In this document: piece after piece, positions 1-10,051 of the stretch
Numbering within the stretch: position 1 is the stretch's first letter
Layout: every line of letters starts with the position of its first letter
From: Physocladia obscura
Lineage: Eukaryota; Chytridiomycota; Chytridiomycetes; Chytridiales; Chytriomycetaceae
DNA: 24,579 bases
Reading direction: 5' to 3'
NCBI GenBank assembly: GCA_027596945.1
Contig: JADGJH010000221.1
Span: 1-24,579 of the forward strand
Made by a program: the position numbers and the translations under genes
The notes under the pieces: generated by a model
What the model was told of the DNA's origin: nothing
The model's database searches: none
What the model saw: only the letters and a program-made list of their open reading frames with translations

Positions 1-133
1 AGTAATAATAGTATTAATAGTGATTAAAAAATTAGATAATGCTCTAAGTTAGTTTATTTATTTATGCAGCAATTTATTGCATTTGTTTTATTTTGTTGTT
101 TTAATGCAAGTTTGATATTCAAACGAATTCCAG

Positions 134-1961
134 GCCATGCGGATTTTGGTGGAGAAGTTGAGCGCGTTTTATCTATGGTCGATGGAGTAGTTCTTGTCGT
201 TTGTGCAACCGAAGGGCCTATGACTCAAACCAAGTTTGTCCTCCAAAAAGCTCTTGCTCGAGGACTCAAACCGCTTGTCGTTCTCAATAAGGTAATTACG
301 CTGTGGAAAAAAATTTTATTTTTATTCTTTGAATCTCTCCGCGCCTAGGTTGACCGTCCTTCAGCAAGACCTGACGAAGTCGACGCCGAACTCTTGGATC
401 TGTTTCTGAATCTCGACGCAACCGATGAACAAACCGAATATCCAATGATTTACGCATCGGCAAAAGAAGGATGGGCTATCAAAACAATCGACAGTGACAG
501 GTCGATTGGAGTGAAACCTCTTCTTGACACAATCATTGAATATGTGCCACCACCAGCCGCTAACCGTGATATCCCGTTTTCAATGCTTGTAACCCAAATT
601 GAATCAAACGCATACCTCGGAAAATGCTACCTTGGGCGTATTCATTCGGGCGTCTTGCGAACTGGTGATAAAATCAAGTCTTTGAATAATGTGACTAGAA
701 CTGTTGCTGTTGAAGGACGGTGTACAAAGATGCTTGTGAAGCGCGGACTGGAGCAAATTCCTGTTGATGTTGCTGGTGCTGGAGATATTGTCAGTATCGC
801 AGGACTTGAAGGGTCTTATGTTAATCACACAATCTGTGCGCTAGAAGTTTTGGAATGCCTTCCAGTTGAGAATTTTGATTTCTCTTTTTCTTTTCGGAAA
901 CATATTTAATTGAATTTTTGCTTACTAATTAGTATGTTGCTGTTGACCCTCCCACAATCTCTATGATGTTTTATGTCAACGATTCTCCATTGGGTGGACA
1001 GGACGGTTTGTATCTCACCCGTATCTATGAAAAACCCTCAAAATCTCAAACATGACCAAAAATAAAAGGCAAATTCCTGACATCCCAACTACTCCGCGAA
1101 AGATTAATACGCGAACTTGAAGTAAATCCCGCACTCCGTATGACTGAAAACGCGACTGACAGTGCGTTCGAAGTTCGTGGCCGCGGTGAACTCCAAATGG
1201 GCGTCCTAATCGAAACAATGCGCCGTGAAGGCTTTGAACTGAGCGTATCTCCGCCCCGCGTCATTTACAAGAGCCGTCGCAACGAAAAGGGTGAGCGCGA
1301 AATCCTTGAACCTGTCGAGCAGGTCACGATTGACTGCGACCACACACAGGCGGGAACTGTGATTGAGAAAATGAGTTCGCGTAAAGGGGTTATGGAAACT
1401 TATGGAGAAGCTCCAGGTGATTTGGCGAGGCTTGTGTTCAGTGTTCCGACGCGAGGATTGCTTGGATATCCCGCGGAATTTAAGAGTGATACTTCTGGGC
1501 AAGGGACTTTGAACCATATTTTAATAGGGTATGAGCCTTTCAAAGGGCCGCTTGAAAAGACGCGAAAAGGGTCTCTGATTTCAACAGCATCAGGAGAAAC
1601 AACTGCATACGCTTTGAAAGACATTGAGCCTCGCGGAAAGCTTTTTGTCGTACCAGGAATGAAAGTATATCCTGGAATGATTATCGGAGAACATAGCCGT
1701 GATCAAGATCTGGAAGTTAACCCTGCAAAGTCAAAGGTGGCAAGCAACATTAGAACAGTTAGTAAAGACGAAAAACTTACTTTGATTCCTGTTGAGTCGC
1801 TGGGATTGGAAAGGTTGATGTCGTATATTCAGGATGATGAGGTTATTGAGGTTACCCCCACAAGCATTAGATCACGAAAAAAGGTTTTAGATCCGACTGC
1901 ACGTAAATCTCAAATGCGACGCGGAAACGGAACAGATTTTGGAATCATTGAAGAAATATAA
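134..1961 (+). CDS. typA: TypA/BipA family translational GTPase, 3' part (partial)
   Basis: Ribosome-associated GTPase of the TypA/BipA family, related to EF-G and LepA; in a fungus it most likely acts on mitochondrial ribosomes (inference). I assemble four exons: 134-291, 349-864, 933-1005 and 1069-1961 (stop TAA), with introns of 57, 68 and 63 nt. The first visible residues complete the G3 motif (PGHADFGG, whose first G codon is split by the acceptor CAG at 131-133). G4 (NKVD) is split by the intron at 292, and G5 is SAKEG. Next come a beta-barrel domain, the EF-G-like region (SPLGGQDG then KFLTSQLL, joined across the third intron; [20 protein letters not shown]) and the TypA-specific C-terminal domain with its usual basic tail. 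About 545 residues are visible. The P-loop and switch I lie upstream of the window; positions 1-133 are intron. The intron at 865 has a GTTGAG donor. Family assignment is secure; location is not shown. Confidence 0.93.
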
Positions 1962-2414
1962 TAAAATTGGTTCAAAACTCTTGGTTCCCCAAAATTTTCC
2001 AACAAATTTCTACGTGTGCATCAAATAAAGGCGGTACCAGTCAAATGCATGAAACAGAGTATATTCCGTTAGCGATTGATTTTATTGAATTTATTAAATA
2101 CGAGCAAGTGTTGAAAATCGATTTCGAATTTAAACATGATTGTATTGACTGAAATATTGACTTCAGTGAGCATGAAACACTTGATAAAGGTCTTATTGTG
2201 GAAGAATTGAAATGGCGTCGAGCGTTACTTTCGATCCCATTAACAACGTAGTACAAAGTAGCAGTCAGTCTTCCATGCAGATTCCTTTCAATTAGCATTG
2301 CTTGGCTATCTTTGTGGATTTGAACTTCACAATTGTTCAAGCTTTTGTGCTGTCTTCTCGAACAATTTTTTCTTTTTTTCTTTCTTTTTGAAACAAAGGT
2401 GAAGAGTTTCTGAC
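1962..2414 (+). other. Intergenic stretch with a short LisH-like coding remnant
   Basis: No assembled gene. The reading frame at 1967-2152 contains an amphipathic helical stretch (EYIPLAIDFIEFIKYEQVLK) resembling the LisH-type N-terminus of ARMC9-like proteins, followed by a stop. After a frame change a further open stretch runs to about 2250 (GLIVEELKWRRALL). No splice pair joins the pieces convincingly, so this is either a decayed gene piece or chance. The rest, including the T-rich run near 2360-2395, holds nothing I recognise and probably serves as the promoter of the gene starting at 2415. Confidence 0.2.
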
Positions 2415-4122
2415 ATGGCAACTGATCCTAGCATCGTAAAAGCTCCAGCCATTAATATCAAAGGGTCTTTTTCTCCGGCAATGCCTAGGTTTAAATAGCA
2501 AATGAACTGTTCCAACAATTTCTGAAATTTATAACAAAAAAAAGTGATTATTCGGTTACAATTCATTTATTACCACATACTGACGCGACACGAACAACTC
2601 CACCCGCGCAATTTGATCCAGAAAGACGCGATCTTTATGAAGGAACAATTTTGAAAATTGGCCGGCAGGTAAAAAAGAAACAAAATAACCCTTACCACCA
2701 TGATGTATAAAAAAAAAGGTCCGTGGAAATGACGGGCTACCTGAATCAGCAGCAATCGCCGCAGTTCTCGCTTCATCACATCCAGAACATTCCGAACAGA
2801 TAAGTGCATCAGGACCTATAATTATCGAGCCATCTCATGAAGAGCAGCACCAGCAACAACACTCTTCTGATCTCCAGCTTTTATCTCCAGTCGCGACTGG
2901 CGTATCTCCAGATGGTGGAGGAGGGCTTTTAATTTCATTGGCTGAAGAGTCACGTGCCCGAGCTTTGACTTCCACTGCTGAAAGCCCACAATCCGTACCG
3001 GCTGTTGAAGTTCTGTTGGCACAGCCTGGCGGACAGCAGCCTTTAGTTCCAACGAAAACAATTGAGCATGTGTGGTTTAAAAGCAAAGTAGTTAGTAGAG
3101 GACATGCTGAAATGTGGCTGCGCGATGGCCAGGTTTTTGAAATCAAAAAGATTTTCAACTAATTTTTTTGGCAACAGGTTTATTTAAAAGATACGGGAAG
3201 CTCTTCGGGAACTTTTCTTAATAAAATGAGATTGAGTCCATCGGGTAAATTAAGTAGACCGTATCCTTTGAAAGACGGTGACGTGATTCAACTTGGCATT
3301 GATTATCAAGGGCGTCAAGAAGGTTAAAAAAAAATTAAAGAAAAATTAGACACCTTATCATTCAAATTGATTTAAAAACAATAATCCAACTGCCTAGATA
3401 TTTACAAATGCATCATGATGAAAGTCGTTATAACAACTTCAAGTATTGCTGTTCATCAAAGAAAGAAAGAGAATCCTGCAAGGTTTTGCTTTTTCACAAT
3501 ATTTAAATGCATTTACCTCTTTTTCATTTCTATTTTACTCAGGTTCCGCGTTGCGTTGAGATCTCTTCTCAACGCGACAAACCCATACAGCTCAAATACA
3601 CCATCTCCATCTTCAAATTTGACACCACAGCCAACTGCAAACGTCGATTGCTGCATTTGTCTGTGTGCAATCGGACCATTCCAAGCTCTATTTTTGAGTC
3701 CATGCAGTCACTGCTATCACTACAAATGCATAAGAAATCTTTTAGAAATTCATCACATGTTTCAATGCCCAATGTGTAGACAAGTGGCAAACTTGGATGC
3801 CAGTGTGAGTATGGAATCTTTGCTTTGCAATGATACCGAATCAGACAATGTCGATGAAGATGGAGATGCTGATATTTTGATGGATTTCAGTAAAGGGCTT
3901 ATAATTGAGGGCGGTGGGATAATTTGGGGGGGAGATAATGGTGGTGGCGTGGTTGGTGCGGGAAGCAGCAGTATTGATCAAAAAAAAGAGAAAAAACAGC
4001 TTAGTGAGCAGGAAAAAGCCGACATGAGCATTGAGAATTTGGAGAGAGCCAGTAGAGATAACGCCGAAAGAATGAATGCTGTTTCTATCAATTCTGAAGA
4101 AATTACATCTCAAGATGGTTAA
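2415..4122 (+). CDS. FHA-RING E3 ubiquitin ligase, Dma1/Dma2-type
   Basis: Predicted 473-residue ubiquitin ligase that binds phosphothreonine through FHA and recruits an E2 through RING; Dma1/Dma2 act in the fungal spindle-position and septation checkpoints. Exons: 2415-2488, 2545-2668, 2719-3132, 3178-3322, 3398-3482 and 3543-4122. All junctions keep frame, and the start ATG is the one that joins in frame to the FHA exon. FHA landmarks: IGR at about 63-65, SRGHAE at about 192-197, TGSSSGTFLN at about 210-219, then LKDGDVIQLG. The RING-H2 finger has C317, C320, C335, H337, H340, C343, C356 and C359. An insertion of about 115 residues, rich in Q, S, P and G, separates the first FHA strands from the SRGH strand. 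The C-terminal tail (360-473) is acidic, then Gly-rich, then charged. The fifth intron is 60 nt without an in-frame stop, so retaining it would only insert a hydrophobic stretch. Confidence 0.9.
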
Positions 4123-4188
4123 ATGGTTTTTACATGCGAATACATTTTTTGTTTTTTTTTTCAAAAATTTTGACAATCTTGCCTGAAA

Positions 4189-6938
4189 ATGGAACATTCA
4201 GTCATATTAACTGCTGCCGAATTGCAACAAAAACTGTCGTTTTTAGAGGATCAACTGATGATTATGAAACCAATGATGCAACGTCTTTTCGAGTTTGTCC
4301 AGCTCCACGCGAAGCAATCTCCCCACGATTCAGCAACAGAATCAAGTTTTAAGAAAGTATTTCAACAACGCACTTTCAATGGAATAGATTCTTCAAAGCC
4401 AAGATCAGGCACTATGGAGAAGCAGAGCTCTTTCAATGAAACCGGCACACCGCGATCAAAAAGAGCGAGTCTAATGGCAACAAAGTCGTTGACACAGTCT
4501 AATGATTTTCCAGTCATTTTCGACGAAGATTCAACACAACTACGACAGAACATTTCACGTCGAGGATCGAAGGTTTCTCGTCCATCTTCAACGCGAAATT
4601 CTCTTTTATTTGATCCAGTGCCTATCCTTGAAATTTCTGCACATTTAGAAAACGCATCACCAAAATCTTCGGCAGACGTAAAAGATTTTTCAGGGTTGAT
4701 GCCATTAATGCTGAAAAAAAGCGAAACTCTTCCTGTAAAATTCTCAATGAGAAGCGCCATTGAGGCAAAAAGTTGTGGTGGTAGCGAAATGGATCAAAAA
4801 GGGTCTGGTGGTTCAATTGATCGGCAGTTGAAACTCACCAGAAGTGCTTCATTTTTTATCTCAATCAAAGATGCGGAAGGAAAAACATCTTCTGGAGAGG
4901 ACTTCCAAAAAATGAAACTTGGGCGGCGGAGATCCACAGTCTCAAATATTTTGCAAGTCACAACAGCGCCAAAATTTACGTCAAAAGGATCTATTGTATC
5001 TGAAAAAGATTTTGAAGAACGAAAAACTAGTACAATGACACGCCAGTCACTTGAAAATATGCTATTAAATAAGTTTTGGAAGAGAGGTCTGAATGCCCGA
5101 TCTGGGTTTAATTCTGGTTTAGATTTGTTCATGGCTTGTGAGTGAAAAAAAATAAAATTCTTTTGATTAAAATGGTCTCCTTGTTTTTACTTCTTCTTTT
5201 GCAGTAATTTACATTGGAGCGCTCTGGGCTATTCCGTTAAAAATTGGATTTAACTTGGATTTTCACTGGCTCTTTAGTGTGATTTTGACTTCTACTTTTT
5301 TTTTTGATAATATCATCGAAATGATCACTCTGAAGTCAAGTTACAAAGCAATGATCAAATTAAAAGACCCAACACTTCAAGATTGGCAAATATACTATTT
5401 ACGTCATACTTTTATAATTGATATCGTTTCAATGCTTCCACTCGAGCAACTTCCCATAACTACTGCAAACTATCTATGGATTACAAGATTAATTCGGTTG
5501 TACAAGCTTCCTCACATTTTAAATACTTCTCCTTACTTCCTGGCAGCAAGAAAATACATGGAAAATCTTCTTGGAATAGGACAAACTGTGTCAGGAATAT
5601 TTCCACTTTCGTTTGCTTTATGTGTCTTTTTGCACGTACAAGCATGTGCGTTATTTTTTGTTGGTGATCTCACCAATTTTAGCAACTCTGCAATCGCGCA
5701 AGTGCAATTCAAAAGCACTGCTGATCAATATACTTGGGCACTATTTACAGTTGAGCATATTCTTGTATATTTGTGAACGTTGCTTATAGTTCTCTTTTTA
5801 GGCCGTTGGAAACACATTTCCATTGACGTATAAGTAAGTTCAGCAAATTATGAAGGATAAATTTAATAATGTAATAGACCGTTGTCATCCTTGGAGCAAC
5901 TTGTTGTTCTTGTTTTCATTATTGCTGGAGCAGGGCTGGTAAGTGAAATTATGTCTAAAAAACAGCATTTAATTAGACTTAAAAGTACGCATCAATTGTT
6001 GGATCTCTTTCATCGTTTGCAATTGGTGTCGACGCATCAGGTCGTCTGTACAAACAGAAAATGGACGAGTTGCGCGAATATATGCGCTGGAAGGACTTAA
6101 ACTATGCTACAAAGAGGAAAGTAATGAAATATTATGAAATAAAGTACAGAGGTAAGTTTGCTTTTTGTTAGTTTGAGTAATAAATAAATGTTTTATTAAC
6201 TGACAGGCAAGTTTTTTGAAGAGGTAATTATTATAAGCTGCAAAGTTTTGTTATTTTTAATTTACGGCTTATGTAACTTGTCTAAGGGTGCCCTTTTAAA
6301 TGAAATGAATGAATCCCTTAGAATGGAAATTGCAGCACATAACTGCCGTAGTTTGATTGAAAAGGTTGATTTTCTTAAACGAAATGTTGGTGATGGACGA
6401 GATGAACTATTTCTAGGGCGAGTTGCGATTGCGTTGACTGCATTATATTTTGTTTCTGGAGATGTTATAATTTCTCAAGGAGATGTAAGAATTAAAAACT
6501 TATTTAATGTATTTACACCTATTTATTAGATTGGCCATGAGATGGTTTGTTGTGGAACTATTTATTTATTACCAAAACTAATTTGGTGATCCATTTTCGA
6601 AGTACTTCATTTTGAGTGGTACAGTTCATTCATTTACTGATGGAGAGAAGGTTTGTTCTTTCTCAGAGGGTCAATTCTTTGGTGGTAAGTCAATTTTTAT
6701 TCAAAATTTGACGCTCAAAAATATAATAGAGCTTGCACTGATAGAAAACATTCCAAGGAAGGCTACGAAAAAAGCTGCTACGGCTTGTGCGCTTTATCGC
6801 CTGGCTAGACCAGATTTTGTGAATATTTTGACGGAATTTGAGGATATGCAAGCAAAAATTGAGTCATTTTTTGCACAACGAAATATTGTGACGATTTCAG
6901 GGGAACAAAACCAAAAAAAACTAATACAAAAACCGTAG
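4189..6938 (+). CDS. Cyclic-nucleotide-gated (CNG/HCN-like) cation channel
   Basis: Predicted 757-residue plasma-membrane channel gated by cAMP or cGMP. Exons: 4189-5137, 5205-5749, 5802-5833, 5878-5938, 5986-6151, 6207-6223, 6287-6484, 6530-6544, 6603-6684 and 6730-6938; all joins keep frame. Residues 1-310 are a Ser/Lys-rich cytosolic region with basophilic-kinase-like sites (KRAS, RRGS, RRRST). S1-S4 follow; S4 (TRLIRLYKLPHI) has only about three positive charges. S5 leads to pore TWALFT/AVGNTFPLTY (split at the intron at 5750), then S6, an HCN-type C-linker (LYKQKMDELREYMRWKDL) and a cyclic-nucleotide-binding domain at about 640-735. That domain keeps GDIGHEMYFI and a phosphate-binding cassette FGELALIENIPRKAT with E689 and R698, so it should bind nucleotide. 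The pore aligns with the CNG filter TIGETP, with Asn replacing Glu, and lacks GYG. Exons of 17 and 15 nt are unusually small. Ion selectivity and the ligand are not known from sequence. Confidence 0.9.
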
Positions 6939-9376
6939 CTCAGAATTTTAATTTCAAAGAGGCTTCTCCTTCTCCAATACAATAAAGTGAAGATTTTTGG
7001 CAATTAAAAAGAAATTACTAGTTCTTAGAAAATTAAATGTAATAAACAGAGAGATTTTGCAACACAATAATACCTTGCGAGCTGTCTTTGTTGGTGACAA
7101 GATATTTCAACTTTCTTTTTGTTTTGCAACAAGGAAATAAAAAATGATTACTTATTTGTTCAAAACTTGCAAGCTTTTCTGATAAATTTCGTAATAATTT
7201 GGTACACAAAGAAGGTGATTATGATGCCAATCTTGATCCAGCAATCTGCTATGGTACTTTGCAAAGGACAAAATCAACAGCAATATATAATTATAGTGTA
7301 TAAATTCAATCATCTATGATAGCACCAGCAACTTGTATTGTGAATCATTCATGCATATGTTTCAAGTACTGAACAAATAAGAGAGGTTCCAACAAATTAC
7401 CTTGTTGTAAACAAGCACTCAAATTAAGAATTTGGTTTCTAAAGAAAAGAGTCCCTCACAACCATATGTGTATTTGCCCATCAACTGATATCAAGGCACA
7501 GTCATGAACTTGATCAAAATCAGATCTCCTCTTGACCAAGTTAAATGAATTTTGAAAGTTTAATAACACAAGCAAGGAATTTTTTCAATGCTGTGAACCT
7601 CAGCTGATATTTTGAAAGGACATAGCACTGTTTCAACACCACCAAAATCTCCGCTCCATTTTGATAAAAAATTTCAAAACATTTGGCATCCTTAATTTAA
7701 CATATTGCAAATTTAAGATCAAATGGTGCCAGCTGCTATATGGTAAACACTCTCATCCAGTTTCATTAATAAAGTTACACTGGTACTTGTAATGACTTGG
7801 CCTAAAGTACATAGTGCTCAATGATGAAAAAGAAGATTTAGAACAGTAGCAGAGTTTTCAAGAAATTGAGACAAAATTGGGCTCCAAAATTGCACACACT
7901 CCAGCAAATGCTATGTAAATAGTTCATCTCAAACATATGCCGTGGTTTTAGGGAATTCCAGCAGTTGTTTTTGGACCTGGCTTGCAGAAAAGAAAACTGT
8001 TACCTCATATTGGTATCTGCTAGAAAGGTTAGGCAATATGTAAAGCCAAAAAAGTTTATTTAAACCAATCATGTATATAACTTCAATAATATACATCAAA
8101 CTAAACAAGAAGCTGTTGAATAAAATAGGGCCACTGCTGAAGGTGTAGCAAAGAAATAGTAAGATTAGGAGAAGGTAAAAACCACTTGTAAAAACACACC
8201 TCTGGTTCAGAAACTGGCGGTGAAGTGCAATGTAACAAAGCACAATGAGCCTTGCACAATGAAGTGACAATCCAGCTCAAATTGGTTCACTTGTACAAAT
8301 TGCCCAAACTTTCAGCTGTGTCCTGCATACAAAGCTCACTGCAAAAATGCTGAATCTTGCAGAGTTAGATTCACTTTTACTTGAGTAATTGAGTACAATA
8401 AAGTATAATTTTAGTTAGAATCTTATTATTTATTTCCAAGAACAGTGTGTGGGTTCTCTTAAATAAAAATTGATCTGGTGAATGTGAGATGTTAGTGCTC
8501 AATAAGGTATCTGAGAGCAACAATTGATTTTTTTTAATAAACCTAGTTGGATATGGTAATTAGGGGCAGATGACTTCATTCCACACAAATAGAACTTCAA
8601 ATGCTCAATTCTCTGCATCAAAATAAAACTTTTGTGTCTTAATTCTTATGCCTCAATACTGATTAAACCAATTTCTTAGCAAAAAAAATTATTCAAATGT
8701 GAAAAACAAAATTAGAACATTTAATCCCAATTCTTGAATTTCACTGTGAATGAAAATAAACTTTATATTCTTTCACAGTATCTAATAAATAATATTTCTA
8801 TTTCCAATTCTATATTAACTATTATTTAACATATATACAGCTTGTATAACATAATTGATTCCCAAATCTAATAAAAAATGTGTGTGAGAGCCATTCTAAA
8901 TCATGCAACAAGATATCCATTATTTTAAATGCAGGTAAATATATCAAATTAGTATGTGTTAGTTTCAATTAAAAAAATACATTAATTCCTTTCTTTTTAT
9001 TATTAAGATGCTATTGATTGGTTGGTAATGAGTTTGAAAAGGTATTTGGTTGTGAGATCAGGTTTTAAGGACATGGGTTTTTTTACAAGGTCTGTTCACT
9101 CCATGCTATTATGGATAAGAAAGAAACATGTTATTTTGTAAACATTGTTATCAAGAAATGCAATTGTGTTAGCAATACTGGAGTTTATGGCTCTGGGCAT
9201 ATTTGTTGTCACTTACTTCTTGTAGAGTCAATGCTGAGGGGCCAAAGTCACTTATCATGAAATAAGAAGCTGCAAAAATTATAAAAACTCTCTCTAATTG
9301 TCCTCCCAATACTTCGCTATTCTTTTATATATGGTAACCTTTCACTTGTTTATGCAATACTTTTAACTATTTGTAT
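6939..9376. other. AT-rich, CpG-free intergenic/repeat-derived block
   Basis: No intact gene. By eye I count about six CG dinucleotides in roughly 2.4 kb, against dozens expected from base composition, while the flanking genes contain many. A decayed LINE reverse transcriptase occupies about 7100-7780 (separate entry). The minus-strand open stretch at 7929-8270 (113 codons, hydrophobic) is not recognisable and may be an upstream part of the same relic. From about 8300 to 9370 I see only low-complexity AT-rich DNA. Confidence 0.5.
7100..7780 (-). mobile_element. Decayed non-LTR (LINE-type) reverse transcriptase fragment
   Basis: The reverse complement contains, in the right order and spacing, pieces of a non-LTR reverse transcriptase. 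A stretch at about 7600-7445 resembles the D-F-x-N-A-F-N motif (LLNFQNSFNLVKR followed by SDFDQVHD). A stretch at about 7415-7365 resembles the QQGDPLGPLLF motif (CLQQGNLLEPLLF). Stops and frame changes interrupt it, and the first catalytic Asp of the motif has become Asn, so it is inactive. The YxDD box could not be found with confidence. Ends and target-site duplications were not identified. Confidence 0.45.
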
Positions 9377-9805
9377 TTATTGTGCTTCTGAGTTGAAATG
9401 AAAAAATTGGGTACTTAGCCAATCTGAAAACGAGTTTCTTCCCTCCTGGGCAAGTTTGATAATGGAAATCGATGACATTATAGATGTGAAACACAATGCG
9501 AACGTTGAACTAACACGCAACTTGAAAACGATTATTCCAAGTCCGATTACGTGAATTAGTATCCCACGAAGAGCACCGTTTGTTAATCCAATAGAGCAAG
9601 AAATTTGAAAACCAAGCAGCATCCAACAAAAGTGATTATATTATATTATTATTTGCGTATTTTTAATGAAATAATGACCTTGCACAATCAGAAACGGCCA
9701 GAAGAAGTCATTTTCTCTATTTTTTGAGAAAAAACGAGCAAGTATAAAACTCTGTGTCGCCGGTTCAATATTGTGAAGCTCAGCAAGAAATCTCGCCGTA
9801 ATTTG
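9377..9805 (-). CDS. Hypothetical membrane-protein-like coding fragments
   Basis: Two minus-strand open stretches in CpG-containing, host-like sequence. One (about 9795-9650) reads ITARFLAELHNIEPATQS and continues to FWPFLIVQ before a possible donor. The other (9622-9377, 81 codons) has two hydrophobic segments and ends at a TAA. I could not join them: no AG acceptor lies between the possible donor and the second stretch. They may be two genes, one gene with a frameshift, or partly chance; an overlapping frame over 9830-9690 is also open. No family recognised. Confidence 0.3.
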
Positions 9806-9829
9806 TTTATGTAAATATTGATTAACATA

Positions 9830-9849
9830 TTTTATTTTATTTTATTTTT
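9830..9849. repeat. Short TTTTA microsatellite
   Basis: About four copies of the pentamer TTTTA/TTTAT in tandem between coding-like fragments. A similar AATAA-type run lies in the exonuclease intron near 10685-10700. Confidence 0.7.
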
Positions 9850-9866
9850 GAATTAACTCCTTCTCC

Positions 9867-10012
9867 ATGGTGGAAATCCAAACCCTTAACATGTTACCTC
9901 CACAGTGGATCCAACATCGCCGCATTCTGAAGCTGTCAGAGAAGAAAGGGGAAGAGCTGTTCAGGCTGTTGATCTGGCAACTAGAATGATTGATTCAAAC
10001 TCGTTCCGTTGA
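9867..10012 (+). other. Short plus-strand coding-like fragment, two competing frames
   Basis: Two overlapping plus-strand frames both look coding. One starts at the ATG at 9867 and gives 40 residues ending EELFRLLIWQLE. The other would start after the acceptor CAG near 9905 and ends AVDLATRMIDSNSFR at the TGA at 10010-10012. The second has the feel of a last exon, but I found no convincing upstream exon. No family recognised. Confidence 0.25.
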
Positions 10013-10051
10013 CAAGTTTTAAAATTAAAGCAACATAAAAAATGCAATGGT

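Noticed and set aside
2041..2566. Two minus-strand frames of 126 and 79 codons before the FHA-RING gene
   Set aside because: The second overlaps the supported first exon of the FHA-RING gene, and both are low complexity.
3483..3542. Hydrophobic segment in the FHA-RING reading frame that looks like a membrane helix
   Set aside because: It is a 60-nt intron read through in frame, with GT...CAG ends; removing it restores the conserved sequence before the RING.
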